Source: Botryllus schlosseri (taxonomy: Eukaryota; Chordata; Ascidiacea; Stolidobranchia; Styelidae). Taken from it: a stretch of 23,659 nt of DNA. The stretch is from assembly GCA_000444245.1 (NCBI GenBank), contig ATSW01129565.1, positions 1-23,659 on the forward strand, written 5' to 3'. Position 1 is the first letter of the stretch, and every line of letters starts with the position of its first letter. The notes under the pieces were generated by a model. That model had not been told where the DNA came from. It saw only the letters and a list, made by a program, of their open reading frames with translations, and ran no database searches. The position numbers and the translations under genes were made by a program. Below, one piece after another: positions 10,062 through 19,311 of the stretch.

Positions 10062-10156
10062 ACTTCGCGGTCGCGAAATAAGTCAGCGAGACAGACTTGT
10101 ACAACCTACACAGTTACCGATTTTTTAGGAGTTCTCGTTGATGATATTGGTAAGTG

Positions 10157-10225
10157 GGTAGTTCTAGTTCTAGTTGCACATTTGAAAAAAATATTAGTTG
10201 CACAACAACTAGAAAGCAAGTTATG
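10157..10225. repeat. AGTTCTAGTT cluster at start of unit 2
   Basis: AGTTCTAGTTCTAGTTGCAC, then TTGAAAAAAATATTAGTTGC and the TAGTTG/CAACTA hairpin, closely matching 26-95. Confidence 0.6.
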
Positions 10226-10887
10226 TCGTCGTTTTGCGTGAATCGCGACACCGGTGGTCTGTTGAATTATTTTTGTGCAGCTATTACTGGCTCAGAGCCA
10301 TCAAAAGTAGCAGTGACGTACCTAGCGAGTGTTCTATTTGTGTCGAAATCTCTCCCATTTCAAACTCGGATTCCCGTCCCTTTGAAATGTCGATCTATAT
10401 CTGATATTTCCCGATCAAATAGAAATGAATGTGTTACCTAGGAGAATAAAATCCAGTGCAGTACGTTTCATAGCATTTAATGAGTGGGGAACCCCCGCGC
10501 CAGATGTGGGTACTTATTTATACTAAGAATGAGAAGCCGGAAATACGTTAGCCGGCTAAGTCATAAGTCATTATATTTTGCGGTGTATTAATTTTAATCA
10601 TTTCCCAATTCAAAGCATTACCATAAGTTTACATTTTCGAAGATCCGATGTGGATTCTTTTTGCTTTTACTATAATAACATGCTCACGTGCTTAAGTTTA
10701 TAGACACTTTTTATTTCCACGTTAACTGTTTTAAAAGAATACGATTCATTATGTTTCGACTTGGAGGATTTCAGGTAGAAAATAGTATTCAAGTATATTA
10801 GCATCACTGTGACAGGGGAAATTACATAACAACTAAACGATACAGACTCTGTATGATCGCAAAAAAAAATATTTCGATTAGCAGACG
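10226..10887 (+). other. unit 2 proximal 5' flank, noncoding
   Basis: Matches 96-504 up to about 10,617 and then 3,115-3,387. The join at about 10,617 is where unit 2 lacks 2.6 kb present in unit 1. Short frames here (such as the one from 10,154) are not preserved in unit 1. Confidence 0.5.
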
Positions 10888-10989
10888 ACAATAAAACAAA
10901 TCAATCTTGATATTTACTGAATGGTTGATATATCGAATTGTATGCACCTCACAGTCATAGTCAAAAACGTTTTTCGCCTATAGTAAGAA
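10888..10989 (+). promoter_or_regulatory. conserved 5' leader, unit 2
   Basis: Counterpart of the unit 1 leader, with the same word order up to GTATGCACCTCACAG, then a T-rich tract (TTTTTCGCCTATAG) directly before the start codon context. Its conservation next to an intact gene suggests function, but this is inferred from paralogue comparison only. Confidence 0.35.
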
Positions 10990-12291
10990 ATGGCTCATTC
11001 CCAACGTCGTAACGGCTGCAATGATAATATTTGCGAGGTATGCGGAAAAAGCTTCATCATCAAATATAATCTGACAAGACACATGAGAATTCACGCCGCA
11101 TCGAAGGATTTTGAGTGCGACATATGCGGTAAAAGCTTTTTGCAAAGGCGTTCCCTGACAAGTCATCTTTTGATCCATGCAGCAAAGAAAGATCATAAGT
11201 GCGTCATATGCGGGAACTCATTCGACACCAATTTCAACTTGAGAAATCACGTGAAAATTCACACCGGGGTAAAAGAGTTTGAGTGCGAAATATGCGGGAA
11301 AGGTTTCTTAAGGCTGGCTGGCTTGAAAAAACATTATTTGATCCATACTAGAGCGAAAGATTACAAGTGTCATGTATGCGGCGAACGTTTCGCACGGAAT
11401 CCCAATCTGAAAATTCATTATTTGATTCATACCAACGCGAAAGATTACAAGTGCAATATATGCGACAAAAGTTTCGGACAGAAACGTATCCTGGAATATC
11501 ATTACTTGATCCATACTAAATCTACAGATTACGTGTGTCAGGTATGCGGCAAAGGTTTCCGAGCAAAATGTGACCTGAGAAGTCATTTTACGATTCATAC
11601 TGCAGCGAAAGATTACGAGTGCCGAATATGCGCAAAAGGATTCAAAACGGGATCTCAGCTAAAAAGTCATTATTTGATTCACGTCGCAGGAAAAAAACAT
11701 ACGTGCGAATTCTGCGGGAAATCATTCCGTAGGAAGTCCAACCTTAAGGGACACATCACGATGATACACTCGGATATCAGAGAATATGAGTGCGATATAT
11801 GCGAGAAAGGTTTTTTGCAAGAGTATGACCTGAAGTGTCACTATTCAGTCCACATGGGAATAAAGTATCATTGCGAGGTATGTGGGAAACCATTCAGTGC
11901 AAGATCCGGTATGCGAAGGCATATGAAAATTCACGTCGGATTGAAAGAGTTTGAGTGCGATGTATGTACGAGATCATTCTGCGAAGAATCCCACATGAGA
12001 GCACACATGAAACGACACGCCGCATTGAAAGATTTGGAATGTGAGATTTGTGGTAAAGCATTCCGTGCGAGGTCGTACATCAAGATACACATGGAGTCGG
12101 CTCACTTAAATACAAAGGGATACGAGTGCGACATATGTGGGAAAATATTCATTTACATATCCAGCTCGAGAAGACACAGCAAGATTCATTTGGGAGTAAA
12201 AAAGCATGAGTGCGAGATATGCGGAAGAACATTCAGTAGAAAGTGTTCTCTCGCTCGTCACTTACGAACCCACGGAAGAGACGGGAAGTAA
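10990..12291 (+). CDS. C2H2 zinc-finger protein, 15 fingers (unit 2 paralogue)
   Basis: A 433-residue tandem paralogue of the gene at 3487. Fifteen C2H2 fingers span about residues 15 to 428, with the same QRRN-containing head and the same GRDGK tail. It is one finger shorter. A 27-codon in-frame loss joins the front of ancestral finger 14 (CDICGK) to the back of finger 15 (FIYISSSRRH), making one hybrid finger. Zinc ligands are intact in every finger. Compared by eye with the unit 1 protein, about 28 of 60 helix positions -1, 2, 3 and 6 differ, against roughly one in six elsewhere. Linkers again lack the TGEKP proline. The start context (GAAATGG) and upstream stops match unit 1. Expected role: nuclear DNA-binding factor with changed specificity. 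No effector domain is visible. Confidence 0.93.
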   Translation: MAHSQRRNGCNDNICEVCGKSFIIKYNLTRHMRIHAASKDFECDICGKSFLQRRSLTSHLLIHAAKKDHKCVICGNSFDTNFNLRNHVKIHTGVKEFECEICGKGFLRLAGLKKHYLIHTRAKDYKCHVCGERFARNPNLKIHYLIHTNAKDYKCNICDKSFGQKRILEYHYLIHTKSTDYVCQVCGKGFRAKCDLRSHFTIHTAAKDYECRICAKGFKTGSQLKSHYLIHVAGKKHTCEFCGKSFRRKSNLKGHITMIHSDIREYECDICEKGFLQEYDLKCHYSVHMGIKYHCEVCGKPFSARSGMRRHMKIHVGLKEFECDVCTRSFCEESHMRAHMKRHAALKDLECEICGKAFRARSYIKIHMESAHLNTKGYECDICGKIFIYISSSRRHSKIHLGVKKHECEICGRTFSRKCSLARHLRTHGRDGK

Positions 12292-14009
12292 GGATGCATC
12301 GATCCGTCGAACAATTTCAGGAAACTATGAATGAAGTAGAAATCATCATCGCTACGAAAACACTCGTCCATTACGCCCGTGGGAACATTTTGATAAATAT
12401 ATGATACATATATGATATCTTGGTAACAATGAATTAGTCTGCTGCGGTATTGGCGTCTGTCGCATCATCGATTACATACGAGACCAATAAACATGAATAT
12501 AACCCAGCGAAATATGATGCAAGAGTGAGTAGACGTTTCGGTAATCCATTATCAGTTTCTGTTTATTTATTTTTCATCATTTCAAAAAAACTGCGATAAA
12601 ACGAAAATATAGGAAGGTGTCGAAACGTCAAGGAGTAGTCTTCGAAATCAAACACCCATGGGCCTAGGCGATGTAAAGTAGAAGATCCACACTGAATGAA
12701 AAGTATAGCAGAGAATATAAGAGGCAATTGACAAAATGAGGTAGCATGTGACGAAAGGCGGGATCGATATGTTAGGTCTAGGCCCTGTTAATCTTGAGAA
12801 GATTGTCACAATGTTAACATGCGGATGATCAAATGTTCACCCTATGTAATATTTCATGGCGCTACGGTGAGTGCAATTTAACCAACCAGAGTTATCGTTT
12901 CGAACTGCATATATTCAATTAACAATATTTGAGACGATGTCTTTCGTAGTTAGAAATGAGTGATGATGAGATATTTTATTCAGCTAACTACGCGTGTGAC
13001 AGTCATATATTTCCAATCGCACTTGCAACTCTAGATACAAATATTTCGACTTCGGTATATAGTCCAGATGCAATAAAGTGAGCATATATCGTATATTAAC
13101 GGAAGTAGAGTGTTCAACTGGTCATTGAAAGCGAGTCGCAGTTCCGAGAATTTACGATTATATAAATGACACGGCACCGTTCATAATCCAATAATACATT
13201 ATGATTAGAATGTTGACATGGTTCGTAAAGATGAATATCATATGATATACAATGATGAGAATTTCGATATGTCTGGCGCTCCTCTCAAATATAAGTACAT
13301 AGTAACATTTATTTATGTGCCGCCGACCTAACCTTGGAAAAGCGCGCCATCTACTTCACAATATCTAGGTCGCGCTCTTTGTTTTGATACGACGTCTATT
13401 TAATCAATGTACCCGTTCAACCATGAAAGGGATATCTTTAATGGCAATCTTTGTGTCTACCACTAATTACAGTGTCGTGATTGAGAAGAGTCCGTGATGT
13501 TATGTAATGTTGTTCTGTACTGCTCCTTTTGTTTAGATTTTTCTCGTTCTAGACGAGATTTGGTTGAATGGTTAGAAAGTAGAACTAGCGGGCTGAGATA
13601 TTGGCATAAGTGGTAACATGTCCGGTACACAGTATTTATGTTATCTTTTAAAGCTCTGCGCTTTCCGTCTGGAATCGTTTTGTTTTATTGAGACGGTATT
13701 TCTATGAAACAAAGTGTTTCATTGCGGGTCTCTAAACATCGATTTAGTTCCTGATTCCCACAGCATAATTGTCAGGTAGCGACATTTCATGTTGTAACGC
13801 GATCTCTGTTACCAGGTAGAGGCCGATAGGGTGAGTGCAGAACCGCAAATACACACGAAACAGCATCTTGTTAGATACCTAGATCGGAGCTATCCAATGA
13901 TTTTACCACCACGCCTCCCTGGAGTAATAATATTTCATCTTTTGACTTCTACAGACCCGACAAAGCGTGTGTCGTGCAGATGTTTCGATATGATATATAG
14001 ACCACATCA
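12292..14009 (+). other. unit 2 3' flank, noncoding
   Basis: Continuous counterpart of unit 1 4,870-5,890 joined directly to 8,900-9,583. This shows the arrangement before the roughly 3-kb insertion in unit 1. Confidence 0.55.
12486..12491 (+). terminator. polyadenylation signal AATAAA, unit 2
   Basis: AATAAA about 195 bases past the unit 2 stop, in the same AGACCAATAAACATGAAT context as in unit 1. Confidence 0.6.
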
Positions 14010-15252
14010 GTGAGATTATTGGCACTATTTGTTCACATTTAGATCTTCAATACGTGGTTCAAATTGTGAGACAGGCATTGTAATTCTCTTCCAACTCTAC
14101 ACCTTTTCCTGGCTTCAGTATTTCATGGCAGCTAGGTTAGAGAATACAGCTTTGCAACGGTACATCGAATAAAGCTCAATTATGAGAATCCCGAAGGCCC
14201 GTGTGGAGTCACAGGGGTACAGATGACAGTACTCTGCCAAGCCAATCTGCCTAATAAGCTTAACCCAATGTTATTCGTACGCCAGCTCAATCTGTAAGCA
14301 TGAAGGCAAATTAGCATGCCTTGTGATACATAACTTCCGTATGCCAAATGTAATTTTGGAAGCTCGATGAGCGGTTTGATGGTCTCATATCACCCTCAGA
14401 CAAAACAAAAGTTGCCGATCATCAATGAGCACTATTATCACGAATCAAAATGTTTTCTGATCTTTGCTACGATTTTAAGTGACAGACACCTTCGTTGCCA
14501 CGTTTGCTGGATGGAAAATGCTGAAGATGTTACGTTGGTAGAGGGAACGGTTTTGTTATTATTGTTCTATCGACTGTATATGCCAGCACACGAATGAAAG
14601 AGGCTACACCGTGGACGGTGTGATAGCAGACGGTGTGATACACAACTAAAACCTGCGCTATGGCTTTATCCCGATAGATCATGCAAGACGTGATTTCGAA
14701 GAATCATACACCTGTCCGGATTTGGATATGGCAGCACATTACATGTTTACAGAGTTGAACTTCCTAAGACAGTATATTCCTGAATTCTTATATCATTTCC
14801 ATTAGGTACAACGTCGCCATATAGTCAACAACATATCAAGCTGTTGGCTGTATATGAAATTTATCAGGCGTTGACAGGTCTCAAGTGCAATTGTGTAGTG
14901 AGTGTTTCGATGATATGACCATAATGGACAGGACAGTATCGTAGGTATATTGTCACTACTGAATCTGATGCGGCATCATCCATGTCCAGTTAAAATGTTA
15001 ATGTCGATGTCGGGAAGTTGACTTCCACACGGTATGATCCATACTGATGGTGGAGTGTAGAGTCATTTTGGTCAAGAACTTTAAAATCACAATAACGATA
15101 TGCATATAATTAGCAAAATGCGCTATATTAATCACATATATGTATCAGCTCGCCACATATATAGGCTACATCGACTATAGTCGATTGAATGGGATCAAAA
15201 TATTACGGCAAAGTCGATGGTGCTTCTGGTTATGACCGTGACTTGAAATATT
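14010..15252. other. 1.24-kb segment unique to unit 2
   Basis: Lies between GACCACATCAG and the ATTTAGCGAAACAATTGCTC block, which in unit 1 are only about 10 bases apart. No inverted termini or target duplication could be fixed. The 76-codon frame at 14367-14597 has no recognisable domain. It could be an insertion here or a deletion in unit 1. Confidence 0.45.
14605..14665 (+). repeat. possible SINE head fragment
   Basis: GGACGGTGTGATAGCAGACG then GGTGTGATACACAACT resembles the start of the diverged SINE at 7604 (GGCGGCGTGATAGCATAG, then GGTGTGATACACAGCT). No B box follows at the right distance. A short tandem GACGGTGTGATA is also present. Weak. Confidence 0.25.
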
Positions 15253-15485
15253 TAGCGAAACAATTGCTCTCTGTGGTGTAACTCCTATGTGATAGTCATG
15301 TTCCAACTTCGTGTATTTTGTTACGTTTCAATTTCGACTGCCTTGCTTTTCGAACGAACGATATTTGTTACTCATGCGCCAACTGAGTATGTTCTGAAAT
15401 TCAGAATCGCCAAAACTCTATCATTTTACTATTATTACTTCGTGATCGGGAAAGAAGTCTGCGAGGGAACGAGAGAAAATAAACG

Positions 15486-16322
15486 CGTTTGGTGTTTGAA
15501 TTCAGGATATATAGAGTGACATAGAGTCAGGTCTGTACTTGTTGGTATTGTACTATATACTCGATGGTTGGTATAGATGGGACTATCATTAAATCTAGGA
15601 GATCTCAAGTATCAGACCCTTGTCAGGTAAATCTTGACATACTGGTTACTATGGAAGCTACGAATGTACATATCAAGTCATCACGGACATATCTCTTACG
15701 TGCCAAGGTAGCGTAGTACCTTTACATTTTCGAAAATCCGACGGGGATTCTGTTTTCTTCGACCATATAGTAGCCTACTCACGTGCCAAAGTCAGGGATA
15801 TCTCTGGCTGAAATTTATAGACTATCTTCAGTTTCACGTTAACTGTTTTAAAGAACAATAATTATGTTTCGACTTGTGGAGGCTTTCAGGTAGAAAATTG
15901 TAGTGAAGCATATTCGCATCACCGTGACGATGGAAACTAGGTAACAAAACTATGCGATACAGACTCTAAATGATCGCAAAAAAATATTTCGGGTACATCT
16001 CATATCTCTATTTGCTACTTCTATTATAGATAGTTATGGCATGCTCTGAAAATCACTACTTGTACTTGCAATGCAAATTGACGGTATTACAGTTCTACAG
16101 TTGCGTATTAGCAATAAATACTTTCACTATACCTCTATAGCTGGGTTAAATCGAATAATCGTCTTCTGTGATTCGCTAAAATGTCTTTTTATGCTGTAAT
16201 ATTTTTAAAATGTTAACACACGACAATAAACCAAATCACTCTTGATATTTAATGACAGGCTGATACATCGCATTGTATGCACTTCACAGATTAAGTCGCA
16301 AACGTTTTTCGTCTAGTTAGAA
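15486..16322 (+). other. unit 3 5' flank, noncoding
   Basis: Begins with the counterpart of 2942-3060, then 3,120-3,387, a unit 3-only insert of about 220 bases (15,992-16,215), and the leader. No coding potential seen. Confidence 0.5.
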
Positions 16323-16996
16323 ATGGCCCCTTCCCAGCGTCGTAACGGTTCCAATGATAATATTTGCGAAGTGTGCGGAAAAAGCTTTATCCTGAAATGT
16401 AATCTGAAAGACACATGAAAATTCATGCTGCGTCGAAGGATTTTGAGTGCGACATATGCGGTAAAATCTTTTAGCAAAGGCATTACCTTAGCACTCATCT
16501 TTCGAGCCACGCAGGAAAGAATGATTATAATTGCAGCATATGCAAGAGATCATTCAACACGAACTGCAACTTGAAAAATCACGTCAAAATTCACGCCGGG
16601 GTAAAAGATTTTGAGTGCAAATTCTGCAGCAAAGCGTTTCGTACGAAGTCAAACCTTAATGGACACATCAAGATGATACACTCGAAAACCAGGGAATATG
16701 AGTGCGATACATGTGAGAAAACATTTGTGCAAGAGTTTCACCTAAAGTGTCACTATTCCGTCCACGCGGAAGGGAAATTCCAGTGTGAAGTATGTGGGAA
16801 AACATTCAATAACATATCCAACTCGAGAAGACACAGCAAGATTCACTNGGGNGTANANGAGCATGANTGCGAAATATGNGGAAGAANATTTNGTGAAAAG
16901 AGTTCTCTTCTGCGTCACTTACGAATCCACGGAANCGACGGGAAGTNCGGATGCGACATNCTGTCGAACAATTCGGAGACGGATGGTCATGGATGA
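16323..16996 (+). pseudogene. broken, contracted C2H2 zinc-finger copy (unit 3)
   Basis: The third copy of the gene family. It starts at the homologous ATG (MAPSQRRNGSNDNICEVCGKSF) but is disabled. One base is missing in finger 1 near 16403-16410, giving a TGA at 16416-16418, and finger 2 has an in-frame TAG at 16472-16474. Only about seven fingers remain, matching fingers 1, 2, 3, 9, 10, 15 and 16 of the unit 1 gene. Five fingers (4-8) and four (11-14) were lost by clean joins at finger boundaries. The usual stop after GRDGK appears changed, so the frame runs on about 16 codons to a TGA at 16994-16996. Several bases there are N, so that change is uncertain. A 141-codon open frame from an internal Met at 16571 keeps fingers 9, 10, 15 and 16 plus the end of finger 3. 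I regard it as a remnant, not a gene. Confidence 0.85.
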
Positions 16997-17148
16997 AGTA
17001 GAAATNATCATCGCTNCCAGTAAATTCGTCCTCTACGTCCNTGGAAACGTNTTGATAAGTAGANGGGATAATCTATGGNATCTTGGTAACAATGAATTGG
17101 TCTGGTGCGGTATTGACGTCGGTTGCAGCAAAGATTAAATACCAGACC

Positions 17149-17154
17149 AATAAA
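17149..17154 (+). terminator. relict polyadenylation signal AATAAA, unit 3
   Basis: The same hexamer in CAGACCAATAAACTTGAA downstream of the broken copy, kept by descent. Confidence 0.45.
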
Positions 17155-17205
17155 CTTGAATATAGCGTATGATAAGACGATTTATGAGTAAGTAGGCGTT
17201 TCGTG

Positions 17206-18059
17206 CGACCATTTTAAACTCGTCTAGGAGATCTGGACAACGGAATGGTTTCAATTAGACTACCGAAATCAAAATCTCGGTGGAATTTAATATCCCTTTT
17301 TGCGACGTAAGATTGATTTTCCTTTCAAATGTTTATAGACGATCACACGATGTCTTGAAGAACAAGGTTATTTTCGCATAGATCTTGCTGATAGTCCTTG
17401 AGCGTTCGCGTTTAAGGATTATCGACGTCTTCTTCATCACATGGTGCTTCATACTGCAGCCTATACTGCTGCCTGAATCGGCCTATTGCTTGGTTTCAAT
17501 GCCATCACTCTTTGTTGTGTTACCTCATGCCGTTTTCATCAGTATACTGTTATTATTCGTGCTGCAAGCATCGCAGCGTTTTTTTTCCTTGTTTTAATAT
17601 AAGTGTTACCTGAATGCTTTAGCTTGATCAATACAGAGTCCGTGGACCCAAGAAAACAAGCCATCGAACACATATCACCAAAATACTTATAGCGGATTTT
17701 ACTTCTTGTGATTCCGAACAAATCCGAAAGCGACATACGGCTCATTGCCTCGTTTCCTGCGGCTCTGCGTTCATATTGGGCTTATGTTCAGCGATAAAGC
17801 TTTTTAACTCTAAGCAGCGATTACACTATTTCGCTATATAGACGCTGATAACTATCGGAATTGCTAACCTTTCAGTTGCAACCGCAATGTCAACCTCAGC
17901 AAGCACATGGCAGTATTTATTCAGTATCAACTGCTCAAATTTTGTCTTCAATGTCAACGACGAACATGCTTGTGTGCAACCATGCATAGAGTGGCCCGCA
18001 GCTGAAATGCAAATAATTTCTACCGAAGATGTCATAATGACGTTGAAAATTTTATTATA
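17206..18059. other. replacement segment in unit 3, unrecognised
   Basis: Starts where homology to the 3' flank stops. Small frames on both strands (for example 17826-18035 and 17539-17745 on the minus strand) are each under 70 codons. They could be remnants of a DNA transposon whose end is the GAACGC repeat at 18172, but no motif proves it. Confidence 0.3.
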
Positions 18060-18172
18060 TGAAGGTTCACAGAGTAGAACCTATTAAGGTTCATTTCTGA
18101 ACGTGAACCTCTATATTTCTGACGTTCGCACGCAGAACGCGAACGCGAACTTCACGTTCACACCACCCCTAG
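18060..18172. repeat. GAACGCGAAC word-repeat, possible transposon end
   Basis: Words GAACGTGAAC, GAACGCGAACGCGAAC and TTCACGTTCAC are clustered and stop at CACCACCCCTAG. Read on the minus strand this begins CTAGGGGTGGTGTGAACGTG, like a DNA-transposon terminus with subterminal repeats. No partner end was found. Confidence 0.4.
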
Positions 18173-18884
18173 TAAATACCATAATTGCTGACTCACATTT
18201 GCATGTAACTCAAATATCCCCCTTTAGGTTTCTTGGGTATGGGCCGAAAAGTGTATAATATTGGGTCACCATGGCACCATAGTAATCTGTTAATATGTAT
18301 TTAATATTTGTTGAAATTATTGCAAAAATATTTTCTCGCGCTCCATGCGATTGCCAGCGGATAGTATTTGAATATCCAAGGTCACTGTGTTGGGTATAGG
18401 CTACTGTGTAGCCAGTAAGCGAGACACGCATAAAATATAGCTTGATCATGAAAATGTGTCGAACTTTGTTATACAATGGTTGGTTTGAGCTCATAATTAG
18501 ATTTGTCCAACTGGGTTCTTTGGAAACCACCGTCGAAGCCCGTTAGGATGCGTTGGTGTATATTATGGGAGTGCAACGAGCTGGGCGGGCCAAACGCACA
18601 TTTATTTCGAAGCCAACCCTGGTCGGTCGGGCAGGACCGTAAGTGCCGCACACTAAACCCCCAAATTGGGTGTTGAAGCGAGCTCGAAAGGGGCTCAAAA
18701 TTCTTCAGTGAATGATCAAAATTACGGAGTCCAACTTTATTCAATTTTTTGCGCTATATTTGCGATATATTGAACCCTAATATTCTGATTTTTGTGTTCA
18801 CTTCCCCCAATAAAAATATTCCAATGATTTATAGATATGAGTATTTCGTCGTCGGCAATTAGGTATTTTTTGTTTTTGTTTTAG
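18173..18884. other. unrecognised noncoding stretch
   Basis: AT-rich DNA with a GC-richer patch at about 18,530-18,690. A 91-codon minus-strand frame (18469-18744) crosses the patch but has no recognisable motif. The patch may belong to the same element as the island at 18,885. Confidence 0.3.
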
Positions 18885-19310
18885 GGGTCCGGAGGGGCCA
18901 CAGCCAACCTCCCCCCGTGGGGAATGTTGTGACTACAGCTGGGATATTCCACCCAGCTGTAGGCACTCCCCGGTGGTAATAGGGTTACCAAGTGTCGTAA
19001 GGACACGAGGGAGGCTTTGGAGGGGGCGCGTCTGTGGCCGCATTATCCCTCCGCTACCGTACTTGTGCCTGGGGAGAGAGCCACCAATCTGACCGCATCC
19101 CCGGGTCGGACTATGAAGGCCTGGCGGCCATACTCGTCCTGGGTGTGAGAGTGATTGGACAATTTGGTTCAATATGTAAGGGTCAACACATCGCAAGGGC
19201 TCACGGCTCACAATACGATGCTTACCTTAATACAACCAAATACGCCAGCACCCATTGCCGTCGTGACTGCAGAGGCTGATCCGCGCCGGCACAAGTCGTG
19301 TAAGTGCTGG
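18885..19310. other. GC-rich, hairpin-dense island
   Basis: A stretch of clearly higher GC than its surroundings, with consecutive stems. CTACAGCTGGG (18933-18943) pairs with CCCAGCTGTAG (18952-18962), enclosed by GGGGA (18919-18923) and TCCCC (18967-18971). GGTAA/TTACC follows at 18975-18989 and GTGTC/GACAC at 18992-19006. Open frames exist on both strands but match nothing I recognise. Structured, GC-rich starts of this kind occur in 5' UTRs of non-LTR retrotransposons, so a 5' piece of a LINE or a SINE-like RNA is possible. No reverse-transcriptase sequence is adjacent. Confidence 0.4.
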
Positions 19311-19311
19311 T

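Larger units (their letters stand above)
1..10100 (+). repeat. tandem unit 1 of the zinc-finger locus
   Basis: Blocks of this stretch recur in the same order downstream. Positions 1-504 match about 10,145-10,620; 3120-5890 matches 10,615-13,290; 8,900-9,583 matches 13,300-14,009; 9,595-9,785 matches 15,255-15,440. Segments without a counterpart in unit 2 are 505-3110 and about 5,890-8,900, both rich in mobile elements. Part of the first (2942-3060) has a counterpart in unit 3, so unit 2 probably lost it. Edges are approximate. Confidence 0.8.
10101..15485 (+). repeat. tandem unit 2 of the zinc-finger locus
   Basis: The second copy, the shortest between matching blocks. The part corresponding to unit 1 505-3110 is missing, with its junction near 10,617. 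A 1.24-kb segment at about 14,010-15,252 is present only here. The end of the unit (15,253-15,480) matches 9,595-9,785 plus the bases just after the SINE that interrupts unit 1. Confidence 0.8.

Noticed and set aside
18933-19279. Overlapping frames of 81 and 92 codons on opposite strands in the GC-rich island
   Set aside because: High GC lowers stop frequency on both strands; no motif supports either, and the hairpins suggest a noncoding role.
18885-19310. Ribosomal RNA fragment or HDV-like ribozyme
   Set aside because: No rRNA core words recognised, and I could not lay out the nested double pseudoknot needed for an HDV-like fold.
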